A model generated the notes under the pieces. That model was not told where the DNA came from. It searched no databases and saw only the letters and a list, made by a program, of their open reading frames with translations. Position numbers and translations under genes: made by a program. Source: Paenibacillus xylanexedens (GTDB lineage Bacteria > Bacillota > Bacilli > Paenibacillales > Paenibacillaceae). From it: DNA of 64,000 bases. Each line of letters opens with the position of its first letter. Within the stretch, counting starts at the first letter, position 1. Shown here piece after piece: positions 8,621 to 17,520 of this stretch. Location: NCBI RefSeq assembly GCF_007676705.1, contig NZ_VEBF01000003.1, forward strand, positions 706,691 through 770,690. Direction: 5' to 3'.

Positions 8621-9907
8621 TTATTCGTAGATTGGAAGAACTTGATTCGTTTGCTCACGGTTACGACCAACAGAGAAGATGGCAATTGGAATGCCTGTCA
8701 GTTCGGATACACGTTTTACATAATTCTGTGTGTTCACTGGCAGGTCTTCAAGTTTCTTCGCTCCAGTGATATCTTCGCTCCAGCCTGGCAGCTCTTCGTA
8801 TACCGCTTCACATTCAGCCAGCATTTTGAGACTTGCCGGGTAGTGTGTAATGATCTCGCCACGGAATTTGTATCCCGTGCAGATTTTTACGGTTTCCAGA
8901 CCTGTCATTACGTCCAGAGAGTTCAGGGACAGCCCTGTAATTCCGCTGACACGACGCGCGTGACGAACGACAACACTATCGAACCAACCCACACGACGTG
9001 GACGTCCAGTTACCGTACCGTACTCATGTCCTGTCTCGCGGATTTGGTCACCGATTGCATCATGCAATTCCGTTGGGAATGGGCCATCTCCTACACGCGT
9101 TGTGTAGGCTTTCGCTACACCAATCACTTGCTGGATCCGAGCTGGGCCTACGCCAGAACCGATACATACGCCACCTGCGGACGGATTGGATGATGTAACA
9201 AATGGATAAGTTCCTTGGTCAAGGTCCAACATAACGCCTTGTGCACCTTCAAACAATACTTTTTTGTCCTCATCAATATATTCGTTCAGAACAACGGATG
9301 TATCACGTACATACGGACGCAGAATTTCTGCATATCCAAGATAATCTGTCAGAATCTCTTCCACATCAACAGGCTGACCGCCGTAGACTTGCTCGATGAT
9401 GCGGTTCTTTTCTTTTACCAGATGACGCAATTTCAGTTCAAACTCTTCAGCATCCAGCAGGTCAACCATCCGAATACCAATACGAGCTGATTTGTCCATA
9501 TAACATGGGCCAATACCCTTACCAGTCGTACCGATTTTGTTCGGGCCTTTGCTCTCTTCTTCGAGTGCATCCAGTACCATGTGATATGGCAAGATGATAT
9601 GTGCGCGCTCACTGATGGACAGGTTCTTCGTTGTAAAATCATTGTCATGAATATAGTTAATTTCTTCGATGAGTGCCTTCGGGTTGATAACCATTCCGTT
9701 ACCAATAACACACGCTTTATCCGTGTAGAAAATCCCTGATGGAATCATCGTCAGTTTATATTTTTTATTATCAATCAGAATCGTATGACCCGCATTGTTA
9801 CCACCTTGATAACGAGCCACCACATCAGCGCTCTCCGCCAAATAATCCGTGATTTTACCTTTACCTTCGTCTCCCCATTGCGTTCCCACTACAACTACCG
9901 TTGACAT
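8621..9907 (-). CDS. purA: Adenylosuccinate synthetase
   Basis: PurA joins IMP and aspartate using GTP to make adenylosuccinate, the first committed step to AMP. The protein opens with STVVVVGTQWGDEGKGK (the GDEGKGK nucleotide loop). It also has NNAGHTI, GTTGKGIGPCY, the QGVMLDLDQGTYPFVTSS block and VTGRPRRVGWFD near the C-terminal third. At 428 residues it is full length. The ATG at 9907 is chosen over one at 9916 because GGAGG lies 10 bases before it; the earlier ATG is only one base from that site. It is transcribed alone, from a promoter with PurR boxes. Confidence 0.97.
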   Translation of the reverse strand: MSTVVVVGTQWGDEGKGKITDYLAESADVVARYQGGNNAGHTILIDNKKYKLTMIPSGIFYTDKACVIGNGMVINPKALIEEINYIHDNDFTTKNLSISERAHIILPYHMVLDALEEESKGPNKIGTTGKGIGPCYMDKSARIGIRMVDLLDAEEFELKLRHLVKEKNRIIEQVYGGQPVDVEEILTDYLGYAEILRPYVRDTSVVLNEYIDEDKKVLFEGAQGVMLDLDQGTYPFVTSSNPSAGGVCIGSGVGPARIQQVIGVAKAYTTRVGDGPFPTELHDAIGDQIRETGHEYGTVTGRPRRVGWFDSVVVRHARRVSGITGLSLNSLDVMTGLETVKICTGYKFRGEIITHYPASLKMLAECEAVYEELPGWSEDITGAKKLEDLPVNTQNYVKRVSELTGIPIAIFSVGRNREQTNQVLPIYE

Positions 9908-10078
9908 AGTTAACATTCCTCCGTGGGTGCCTTGCGCACCTTTGTATTGGTCTGTCCGTCCTCTATCCCGGCAGGCATGTTACGCAATAAACCGACTGAG
10001 AAGCGTGCTAACGGACAGTAAAAATCTCCTTCCGTTACATTCAAGGGAAGGTTTGCGCTGCTTTAACGCAGCAGTATT

Positions 10079-10155
10079 AGTGTACCAGTACCCTTTTTCA
10101 AAGTCAAATCAAATGGCGAACAATTAGATATAGTACAACCATAATGTTCGGAATT
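10079..10155 (-). promoter_or_regulatory. purA promoter with paired PurR boxes
   Basis: On the minus strand TTGACT (10102-10107), a 17-base spacer and TACACT (10079-10084) form a good sigma-A promoter. Just upstream are two inverted PurBox motifs (consensus AWWWCCGAACWWT): AATTCCGAACATT at 10143-10155 is a perfect match, and the plus-strand copy at 10112-10124 matches 11 of 13. CGAAC and GTTCG are 24 bases apart. This predicts repression by PurR relieved by PRPP. The leader also holds a GCTGC/GCAGC hairpin near 10057-10073. Confidence 0.85.
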
Positions 10156-10173
10156 AACCCATTATTTCGACAC

Positions 10174-10222
10174 AAAAAACCGGAGACCTCAGTCCAAGCT
10201 TGCTTGACTGCTATCACCGGTT
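10174..10222 (-). terminator. Terminator after dnaB
   Basis: An interrupted stem (ACCGG with CCGGT, CAGTC with GACTG, AAGC with GCTT) is followed by TTTTTT on the minus strand. The stretch 10223-10352 between it and the dnaB stop shows no further gene. Confidence 0.75.
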
Positions 10223-10352
10223 CAAGGATACCCTTTTCAAACGCGAATCTATATCTGGTATTTATAACACAGGTTTGAGTCCAGTTATGCTAATGGTTGA
10301 TGTTCGGGACAGACGGATTTGCTTCTTGATCGAAGCAGTTAGCGCCTGTCCG

Positions 10353-11714
10353 TTACATCGCGAAGGCGTCATTGTGTGCCCTCTCGTAATTGACGAATTT
10401 ATTAAAGTTTTTCAGGAAGACCAGTTCCACCGTACCTACCGGACCATTACGCTGTTTGGCGATAATAATCTCGATAATATTTTTCTTCTCGGTCTCCTGG
10501 TTGTAGTAGTCATCCCGGTACAGGAACGCTACGATGTCGGCATCTTGCTCGATCGAACCCGATTCCCGCAAGTCACTCATCATCGGACGTTTATCCTGAC
10601 GTTGCTCTACACCCCGGCTCAGCTGGGACAAGGCAATAACCGGAACTTCCAGTTCCCGGCCAATCTGTTTCAGTGTACGTGAAATCTCGGATACCTCTTG
10701 TTGACGGTTCTCACCTGCTTTACCACGTCCACTAATCAATTGAAGATAGTCGATCAGGATCATGCCAAGGCCTTTCTCTTTCTTGAGACGACGGCATTTG
10801 GCACGAATATCTGCTACAGTAATGCCTGGGGTATCGTCTATAAAGATGTTGGCTTCCGACAACGCTGCAATACCCATCGTCAGCTTCTGCCAGTCTTCGT
10901 CACCTTTGAAGTCACCCATACGCATAACACTCGCATCCAGGTTGGCTTCCGCACAGATCATACGTTGCACCAGCTGGGCAGCTGACATCTCCAGACTGAA
11001 GATGGCTACCGTCTCCTGTGCCCGAATGGCCACGTTCTGAGCAATATTCAGGGCGAAGGCCGTCTTACCTACGGAAGGACGGGCTGCTACAATAATCAAG
11101 TCACTGCGCTGGAATCCGGCAGTCATTTTGTCCAGATCGATGAACCCGGACGGAATTCCTGTCGTTGTTCCCTTATTCTGATGCAGGGTTTCCACTCGAT
11201 CGAATACTTCCATCAGTACGTCCTGAATGGCTATAAAACCACTACTGGAACGACGGTTGGAAATCTCCAGAATACGACGCTCAGCTTCTCCGAGCATAGC
11301 TGCAACATCTTCGCCGCCTGTATATCCTTCGCTCACGATCTGTGTAGCCGTACGAATCAGGCGACGCAGCATCGACTTCTCTTCGATAATCTGAGCGTAA
11401 TAGTCTACGTTCGCGGCTGTAGGTACACCATGGGCCAGCTTCGCCAGATAACTAACGCCGCCGATGTCCTCCAGCTCGCCTTTATCCTTCAGAAGTGAAG
11501 TCAGTGTGACGAGGTCAATCGGTTGATTTCCCTCACCAAGCTGGATCATCGCTTCAAAAATTAATTGATGGGGCTTATCATAAAAATCCTCGGTTTGCAC
11601 CCGTTCCATCGCTGTAATCAGGGCCTCACCCTGCAACAGGATTGCACCCAGCACAGCCTGTTCGGCTTCCAGGTTCTGCGGGGGAATCCGGTCGAATAAC
11701 ATTTCGCCGCCCAT
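10353..11714 (-). CDS. dnaB: Replicative DNA helicase (DnaB; DnaC in B. subtilis)
   Basis: This hexameric helicase unwinds DNA at the replication fork. The N-terminal domain starts DRIPPQNLEAEQAVLGAILL. The RecA-like domain carries Walker A ARPSVGKTAF, Walker B MILIDYLQLI, LSQLSRGVEQR and DLRESGSIEQDADI. At 453 residues it is the normal size. The gene begins two bases after rplI ends, so it is the last gene of the yybS-gdpP-rplI operon, the same order as in B. subtilis. Two close ATG codons are possible starts; the first has GGAAGAG before it. Confidence 0.97.
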   Translation of the reverse strand: MGGEMLFDRIPPQNLEAEQAVLGAILLQGEALITAMERVQTEDFYDKPHQLIFEAMIQLGEGNQPIDLVTLTSLLKDKGELEDIGGVSYLAKLAHGVPTAANVDYYAQIIEEKSMLRRLIRTATQIVSEGYTGGEDVAAMLGEAERRILEISNRRSSSGFIAIQDVLMEVFDRVETLHQNKGTTTGIPSGFIDLDKMTAGFQRSDLIIVAARPSVGKTAFALNIAQNVAIRAQETVAIFSLEMSAAQLVQRMICAEANLDASVMRMGDFKGDEDWQKLTMGIAALSEANIFIDDTPGITVADIRAKCRRLKKEKGLGMILIDYLQLISGRGKAGENRQQEVSEISRTLKQIGRELEVPVIALSQLSRGVEQRQDKRPMMSDLRESGSIEQDADIVAFLYRDDYYNQETEKKNIIEIIIAKQRNGPVGTVELVFLKNFNKFVNYERAHNDAFAM

Positions 11715-11715
11715 C

Positions 11716-12159
11716 TTACTCTTCCGTTACCTGTACCTTCAAGGTTGCCTTCACTTCAGGGTGAACCTTGACAGTTACTTGTGTTACGCCGAGTGTACGA
11801 ATAGGCTCGTCCAGCTCAATTTTGCGTTTGTCTACTTTCAGACCCTTTTTAGACAACGCTTCTGCGATTTGTTTGCTGGTAATTGCACCGAACAGACGAC
11901 CACCTTCGCCGGACTTGGCTTTCAGTTCAGTCACTTCTGCTTCCAGCTTCTTCGCGAGTGCTTCCGCTTCTGCTTTCTCTTCCTGTTTGATTCTTTCTTC
12001 AGCAGCCTTCTGGTTGTCCAGTGTCTTCATGTTGCCATCCGTTGCTGGACGTGCGATCCCCCGTGGCAGTAGGAAGTTCTGTGCGTACCCCTCAGATACT
12101 TCTTTCACTTGCCCTTTCTTGCCTTGACCCTTCATATCTTTTATAAAAATGACTTTCAT
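11716..12159 (-). CDS. rplI: 50S ribosomal protein L9
   Basis: L9 binds 23S rRNA near the L1 stalk. The protein begins MKVIFIKDMKGQGKKGQV and contains GYAQNFLLPRGIA, both hallmarks. A long charged connecting helix of about 35 residues and a C-terminal domain follow (SGEGGRLFGAITSKQIAEAL). Its 147 residues are normal. Its ATG overlaps the gdpP stop (ATGA), giving translational coupling. Confidence 0.98.
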   Translation of the reverse strand: MKVIFIKDMKGQGKKGQVKEVSEGYAQNFLLPRGIARPATDGNMKTLDNQKAAEERIKQEEKAEAEALAKKLEAEVTELKAKSGEGGRLFGAITSKQIAEALSKKGLKVDKRKIELDEPIRTLGVTQVTVKVHPEVKATLKVQVTEE

Positions 12160-14147
12160 TCGAACAGCCCCTCTTCCTTTTCGATTTCAGCCAGTACGTT
12201 CGTCAGCCGTTTTTCTGCCTCTCCAAGCGTTCCTTCAAGCTGCACGGCAGCATTCGTCAAATGTCCGCCACCGCCCAGTTGTTCCATGACAACCTGAACA
12301 TTCATGCGCCCCAGCGATCTCGCACTGATGCCAATCAGTCCATCCGGACGCTCGCTTATAACAAATGAAGCGACCACGTCAGTCATGTTCAGCAATGTGT
12401 CCGCCACCTGGGCGATCATCATCTGTGAAATCTTGCTGCCAGGGTCCGTGACCGCCAGCGCAATGTTTCCATATACCATTTTAGCATGCTTTATGATTTC
12501 TGCCTTAGCAATATATTCTGACAGATCCTCTTTCATCAACCGCTGGACCATAATGGTATCCGCACCGCTACGACGCAGGAAGCCTGCCGCTTCGAACGTT
12601 CTGGACCCGGTGTGCAATGCAAAGTGCTTTGTATCCATCGTAATTCCGGCTAGTAGAGCCGTAGCTTCGAGTGGAGTGAATTGTACCTTGTCATGAATGT
12701 ATTGCAAGAGCTCTGTTACCAGTTCCGCAGCTGAGGACGCGTAAGGCTCCAGATAGATCAACACAGCATCATTGATGAACTCCTCACCCCGACGATGGTG
12801 ATCTACAACTACAACACGGGTTGCAGACTGCACCAGTTTCGGCTCCATTGTCATGGAGGCCTTATGTGTATCCACCACAACCAGCAGTGTGTGCTCTGTC
12901 ATCATCTGAGTTGCTTGTTCCGGTGATACAAATGCCTTGGACAACTTCTCGTCCTTGTTCACTTGCTCCATCATGCGTTCAATCGATGGATTAACTCCAT
13001 CCAGTACAATTCTTGCTTCCACATTGTACAGACTCGCCGCTTTCCATACCCCGATGGATGCACCGATTGCGTCCATGTCCGGGATTTTGTGCCCCATGAT
13101 GAGCACCCGGTCGCTCTCCTGCATCAGATCACGCAGCGCGTGCGCAATAACACGTGCTCTTACCCGCGTCCGTTTCTCCACTGCATTGGACTTGCCGCCA
13201 TAGAAAGACAGCCTTTGCCCCGATTTCACGGCGGCCTGGTCGCCACCACGTCCAAGTGCCATGTCCAGACTGGACTGCGCCAGTTCTCCCATCTCGCTGA
13301 TGCTATCCGAACCAAACGCCAGTCCTACACTGAGTGTCATCGGCACTTTGAGGTCAGCAGTCATCTCCCGAACTTCATCCAAAATGACAAATCGGCTCTG
13401 CTCCAGTTCCTGCAAAGACTTATGATTCAGCATCAACAGATAACGATCAGAAGACAGCCGGCGCAGGTACACTTCGTACTGCTTGGCCCATGACGTAATC
13501 TCGCTGGTCACACGGGCAATCAGCGCTGTACGCTGCTGGTCGTCCATGCCCTGGGCAGCCTCGTCCAGATTATCCAGAACGAGAATACCCAATGCAAGGC
13601 GTTCATTTTCATATTTATCACGAAGAATGGCTAGCTCCGTAATCTCGTATACATATACATACCGCTCCTGCGGGTTATGAATAACTCCATAATGCCGATC
13701 ATCCAGCTGGAATTCGTCATGAAACTCCTTGGATGAATGTTCCTTGGTCCCATCCTTCTTCTCTTTAGGTTGAGGAAGTTTGGGAAACAAATTAGGTAGC
13801 GGATTGCCTACCAAAGTCTTCTCCTGGAACATCTCCGCGACAAAGCGGTTATGCCACTCTACCGTACGATCTTCGCTGTACAGCACAATTCCGAATGGAA
13901 GCATGCTGACCGCTTCCCCCTCCATCCGTTTAATCCGAATGGACAGGCCATTAATGTAGTCATTGAGCTCACGGCGGAACGCGAGCTCCGCCTTAATCAT
14001 GACGATTCCCAGCGCCGAGGCCAGTATCAGACTAATCAAACCAAGCGTCCAGTTATAGATGGTAACGAACATAACGAGCAACAGCAGCAGTATGAACGCC
14101 CATACGGTATAGTAGCCGTGCCAGCGTTTCTTCAGAAATTTAGGCAT
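12156..14147 (-). CDS. gdpP: Cyclic-di-AMP phosphodiesterase GdpP
   Basis: GdpP is a membrane enzyme that hydrolyses the second messenger c-di-AMP. Two membrane segments (about 12-50) are followed by a PAS-like domain (about 75-170), a degenerate GGDEF domain (about 175-300) with no GGDEF signature visible, and DHH/DHHA1 domains. Catalytic motifs are visible: GHKIPDMDAIG (352-362), VVVDTH (about 423), VVVVDHH (DHH at 449-451) and GGGGHLTNAA near the C-terminus. At 663 residues it is full length. It follows yybS and overlaps rplI. A small CBS-domain protein, a possible c-di-AMP receptor, lies just upstream of this operon. Confidence 0.97.
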   Translation of the reverse strand: MPKFLKKRWHGYYTVWAFILLLLLVMFVTIYNWTLGLISLILASALGIVMIKAELAFRRELNDYINGLSIRIKRMEGEAVSMLPFGIVLYSEDRTVEWHNRFVAEMFQEKTLVGNPLPNLFPKLPQPKEKKDGTKEHSSKEFHDEFQLDDRHYGVIHNPQERYVYVYEITELAILRDKYENERLALGILVLDNLDEAAQGMDDQQRTALIARVTSEITSWAKQYEVYLRRLSSDRYLLMLNHKSLQELEQSRFVILDEVREMTADLKVPMTLSVGLAFGSDSISEMGELAQSSLDMALGRGGDQAAVKSGQRLSFYGGKSNAVEKRTRVRARVIAHALRDLMQESDRVLIMGHKIPDMDAIGASIGVWKAASLYNVEARIVLDGVNPSIERMMEQVNKDEKLSKAFVSPEQATQMMTEHTLLVVVDTHKASMTMEPKLVQSATRVVVVDHHRRGEEFINDAVLIYLEPYASSAAELVTELLQYIHDKVQFTPLEATALLAGITMDTKHFALHTGSRTFEAAGFLRRSGADTIMVQRLMKEDLSEYIAKAEIIKHAKMVYGNIALAVTDPGSKISQMMIAQVADTLLNMTDVVASFVISERPDGLIGISARSLGRMNVQVVMEQLGGGGHLTNAAVQLEGTLGEAEKRLTNVLAEIEKEEGLFE

Positions 14148-14158
14148 GACTCATCACC

Positions 14159-15079
14159 CTATCGTTTTGATTTCGATATTGCCTCACGAAGCGGGAACGC
14201 CAGATCGATAATTCCGATAATTCGAAGCGGACCAATGAAGAAGACCGCAACCGCCAGGAAATACGGTATAACCGGATTCCATTTCTTTGTATGTGAGAGA
14301 AAGAAGAAGAAACCGATCGCTTGAATCATGAAGCCCAGATTAATTAAAGGCGATAGATTCATGGCAATCATGGTCCAGTATGTTCCATCACTCTGTCTGG
14401 AGATGACCTCAATCAACAGTGCGAGGAAATAATACCAGATCAGTGCACGCGGCATACGCCACTCTCTCGCTGGTGGAAGCTTCGATACAGCTATGCCCAT
14501 AACATTCAGAATCGGACGGGCAATGACATGTGTGATGAATGCCATTACCATCGATGTCACAACCAGTGCAAAAGGAATCATAAGCTGCGTTTGTTTGGCA
14601 ACATCGGCTGTCATCTCAGGCGTCCATGCGAACCCGTTGATCATCTGGTTGGATGTATTCGTTAACGGTTCAATAGTCAGTCTGACCACATCTTCAATAT
14701 AGCTGGACAGGTCGAATTGGAAAATGACACTGCCGACCAAGAGCAACAATAAGTATTCTGCCAGCATCGCGCCACTTCCCGCCATAAGCGTGAACAGGGC
14801 TGATTTCCGTTTTTTATACGCGTGTCCCATAACGATCGCAGGCAGGGTAAAGATGAGCAATAGTAACAGATAAATAGGATGGAATATGACCAAAATAACG
14901 GCCACGGGCACGAGATGCCACATAAATGATTTTAAAGATAATGAAGCATACAAAATAACTCCCGGAATCATCATAAAAAATATGGCAAGTACCGATAAAG
15001 GAGTTAACAGCGAAAGTAGCAGGAGCAGATAGACTGCACTCCAAACAGCTGATTTAAAGCTAAATTTCAACAAATTCAC
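14159..15079 (-). CDS. yybS: YybS-type membrane protein (DUF2232)
   Basis: A polytopic membrane protein of 306 residues with about eight hydrophobic segments across its length; the biochemical role is not known. Its place immediately before gdpP and rplI matches the B. subtilis yybS-gdpP-rplI cluster, which is the main basis for the name. It overlaps the upstream MazG-like gene by four bases (ATGA) and ends 11 bases before gdpP, so all are probably one transcript. Confidence 0.85.
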   Translation of the reverse strand: MNLLKFSFKSAVWSAVYLLLLLSLLTPLSVLAIFFMMIPGVILYASLSLKSFMWHLVPVAVILVIFHPIYLLLLLIFTLPAIVMGHAYKKRKSALFTLMAGSGAMLAEYLLLLLVGSVIFQFDLSSYIEDVVRLTIEPLTNTSNQMINGFAWTPEMTADVAKQTQLMIPFALVVTSMVMAFITHVIARPILNVMGIAVSKLPPAREWRMPRALIWYYFLALLIEVISRQSDGTYWTMIAMNLSPLINLGFMIQAIGFFFFLSHTKKWNPVIPYFLAVAVFFIGPLRIIGIIDLAFPLREAISKSKR

Positions 15080-15378
15080 CTCTTACGCATATGATCTTCT
15101 AGCGCGGAAATATCCTGGTACCAGTCTTCAAGCTGGTGACCTTCCTGTTTATGCTTTTTCAACTTCTCCACAAGCAGTGCATCCAGATCCTTGAAAGGAA
15201 TACCGAGCCTGCGGCCCAATATGTAACTACTCATGATTAAACTGGCAAGACTATCCCCGATTCGAGTTGTACTGCCTTCCCATAACGCCTTGAATAATCG
15301 GGATACCTGATCAAGTACTTCGGTTTTAAGCCATTCAATCACTTTAGCGCGTTTGGCTACATCCAGTTCTTTAGGCAT
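15076..15378 (-). CDS. Small MazG-like protein
   Basis: A 100-residue all-helical protein beginning MPKELDVAKRAKVIEWLKTE, resembling the short MazG-like family of Bacilli. The sequence RIGDSLASLIMSSYILGRRLG fits its central helix. The classical MazG metal-binding EExxE signature is not obvious, so NTP hydrolysis is not demonstrated. It is the first gene of the operon continuing with yybS, gdpP, rplI and dnaB. No strong ribosome site lies at the usual distance; a GGGGGAG about 15 bases before the ATG is the best candidate. Confidence 0.75.
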   Translation of the reverse strand: MPKELDVAKRAKVIEWLKTEVLDQVSRLFKALWEGSTTRIGDSLASLIMSSYILGRRLGIPFKDLDALLVEKLKKHKQEGHQLEDWYQDISALEDHMRKR

Positions 15379-15418
15379 TTGGCGAAAGTCACACTCCCCC
15401 GAAAAAGCTTTATTCTCG

Positions 15419-15447
15419 ATTATAGCATAAAAAGAGGGCCCGCAAAA
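15419..15447 (-). promoter_or_regulatory. Probable promoter of the mazG-like/yybS/gdpP/rplI/dnaB operon
   Basis: The minus strand reads TTTTGC, 17 bases, TGC-TATAAT: an extended -10 with a weak -35, about 40 bases before the first gene. The remaining interval up to 15642 shows no gene. Confidence 0.6.
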
Positions 15448-15642
15448 TTACCCCAAAAAGCGGAGAAGTTCTCCGAAACTGATGTCAGGTACTTATGCGG
15501 AGTCCTCCGTACATCCAATCCACATATATATTTGTATAAAACCTTCGAATACGCACTTGGTTAAGGACTTCTTAAGTTTAACATGATACCGGACGGCTGT
15601 GATTATCCCTGCTGTCACAATAATTGTTTGAATTCGTTATGG

Positions 15643-16068
15643 TTACTTGGCTTTAATCGATTCTTTGGCCACAATACCCTCACAGTACTCAATAATCTGA
15701 CTACGTCTGACAATACCAATGAAACGCTCCATATCATCGACCACAGGAACAAAGTTTTGAACTTTGGCCAAGTTAATCAGGTCTTCCATATTGGCGTCAA
15801 TGGATACGGGCTTAATATCCAGGCGAAGCGGAACGTCTTTGAGCAAGAACTTTGAAGCGTTTTCAAATGAAATCTTTCCCTCGGCATTCTTCATATACCA
15901 CAGTAAGTCGCCTTCGGTAACCGTACCAATATATTTGCCTTCCTTATTCAAAATGGGCACCGCCGTAAACCGATGATACTCCATCCGTTCCAACGTTTGC
16001 CGCAGCGTAGAATCCGACGTCACGCACGTAACCTCTTGTTTGGGCAGCAAAAAAAATGCAATGTTCAT
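15643..16068 (-). CDS. Protein made of two CBS domains, possible c-di-AMP receptor
   Basis: A 141-residue cytoplasmic protein consisting only of a CBS pair (about residues 10-60 and 78-135), with repeats such as FTAVPILNKEGKYIGTVTEGDLLW and FVPVVDDMERFIGIVRRSQII. Such stand-alone pairs bind adenine nucleotides. In size and layout it resembles DarB/CbpB of B. subtilis and Listeria, which binds c-di-AMP and controls Rel and pyruvate carboxylase. That it lies beside the gdpP operon supports this idea but does not prove it. The ATG is preceded by AAGGAGG at a rather long spacing. Confidence 0.8.
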   Translation of the reverse strand: MNIAFFLLPKQEVTCVTSDSTLRQTLERMEYHRFTAVPILNKEGKYIGTVTEGDLLWYMKNAEGKISFENASKFLLKDVPLRLDIKPVSIDANMEDLINLAKVQNFVPVVDDMERFIGIVRRSQIIEYCEGIVAKESIKAK

Positions 16069-16171
16069 ACCCTTACGTATCCTCCTTGTGAATTTCTTCG
16101 TTCAACTTATCTCGCTCAACTTATATTATACGGATCAGAACGCAGGATGTTCCAAAACAACCTCAACAAAG

Positions 16172-16206
16172 AAAAAAACAGCAGCCCGCAAATAAACGTA
16201 CTGCTG
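16172..16206 (-). terminator. Terminator of the LCP gene
   Basis: CAGCAG pairs with CTGCTG (16179-16206), with a partly paired interior, followed by seven T on the minus strand. It lies about 40 bases after the LCP stop. Confidence 0.8.
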
Positions 16207-16242
16207 ATTATGGTCTACAACAAACCATTGGTATGGAATTGG

Positions 16243-17277
16243 TTATTCAATCATTTGCCGGTCAGGGATCATTACTTCACCGGCTGGGGTCGATTGATCC
16301 ATCCAGTTGTTAATCAGCTCTTTGGCATATTGGACATCTTTCTCGTCAGCCTGACCATAATAGATACCGTCTTTTTTCATCCCCTCACTCAGAATGGTGA
16401 AGCTTGAAATCTGCGGTTTCTCCTGAGTAAGCACCTGTTTAGCCAGATCAATAATGAAAGAAGCTCGCATATCCGTCTGGAAGCTGTCTCCCATGATCTG
16501 AATCAATTCTGGAATTTTGGCGATTTGATTCAAATTCAGCATCTCATTCGCCATCGCGTTCAGGAAAATCTGCTGCCGCTTAGTACGATTAAAATCGCTA
16601 TCCTCACGGTATCTTACATAATACAGTGCTTCCTGCCCAGTATAGATCGGCTTACCGCCTTCAATCGTGAATTGCACATGATTAGGGTTCTTGTTCACAA
16701 TGTCCTCATCAATTGGCAGTTTTACACCACCAAGCGCATCAACCACTTTTTGGATTCCGTCGAAGTTGATCGTTGCATAGTAACCTACGTCAGCATCAAG
16801 AAATTTCTCCACGGTATTGATGGACATATTCTCCCCGCCGAAAGCATAGGCATGCGCCAGCTTATCATAATCATCTTCGCCGTCTTTGTTCGCATCCCTT
16901 CCCACAATCTGCACATACGTGTCACGTGGAATGGATACCAGAAGGACACGGGATTCCTTGGGACGAACTACAGCGTAGATCACTGTATCCGAACGTCCAC
17001 GCGTCTTCTCATAGGCGCGTTTGTCCGAACCCATCAGCAATACAGAGAAAGGTTCTTTGCGATATACCGTCGGATCAGGCGTATTGTTGCCTTCCTGCGG
17101 TACGTAAGAGCGGGATAGCTGATCTTCTACCGAACTGGCGAGGAACAGATCAAATGCCGCTACAGCCAGCTGTTGACGGAACAAATAACCCCCGATCAAC
17201 AAAACAACAAGCGAAACGAGCGTTATATATAGGCCTTTTCTTCTTTTCTTCTTCTTATCTTTAGTTCTGCTCTTCAT
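16243..17277 (-). CDS. LytR-CpsA-Psr (LCP) family cell-wall ligase
   Basis: LCP proteins transfer undecaprenyl-linked anionic glycopolymers such as teichoic acids onto peptidoglycan outside the cell. A lysine/arginine-rich cytoplasmic tail is followed by one membrane segment (about 16-34). The LCP domain covers about 75-240: VLLMGSDKR, GRSDTVIYAVV, VLLVSIPRDTYV, DKLAHAYAFGG, then YVRYREDSDFNRTKRQQIFL with the conserved arginines. AAGGA precedes the ATG. It is a single gene with its own terminator. The interval 17278-17440 upstream shows no gene. Confidence 0.93.
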   Translation of the reverse strand: MKSRTKDKKKKRRKGLYITLVSLVVLLIGGYLFRQQLAVAAFDLFLASSVEDQLSRSYVPQEGNNTPDPTVYRKEPFSVLLMGSDKRAYEKTRGRSDTVIYAVVRPKESRVLLVSIPRDTYVQIVGRDANKDGEDDYDKLAHAYAFGGENMSINTVEKFLDADVGYYATINFDGIQKVVDALGGVKLPIDEDIVNKNPNHVQFTIEGGKPIYTGQEALYYVRYREDSDFNRTKRQQIFLNAMANEMLNLNQIAKIPELIQIMGDSFQTDMRASFIIDLAKQVLTQEKPQISSFTILSEGMKKDGIYYGQADEKDVQYAKELINNWMDQSTPAGEVMIPDRQMIE

Positions 17278-17455
17278 CCATTGATTCCTTCTTCACTATC
17301 AAAATGATAATCCATAATACCAATTAAACGTCTGGGATGCCTTGTGACTCGGTGTTCTCTGAAGTTTTCTCTCTCTGGAATCAAGACACCGCTTACGCTC
17401 GTTCTATTGTAATCATTGCGGGAAGATGAAAAGTTACAATCCGGTTAAAGTGAAA

Positions 17456-17498
17456 AGAACAGTGACTCCTTTTTTAGTTACAAAAGGTACACTGTTCT
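17456..17498 (-). terminator. Terminator of the MFS transporter gene
   Basis: AGAACAGTG pairs with CACTGTTCT, with further pairing of CCTTTTGT inside, followed by TTTTC on the minus strand. It lies just after the transporter stop at 17521. Confidence 0.8.
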
Positions 17499-17520
17499 CT
17501 TCATTCCACACGCTATCGAA

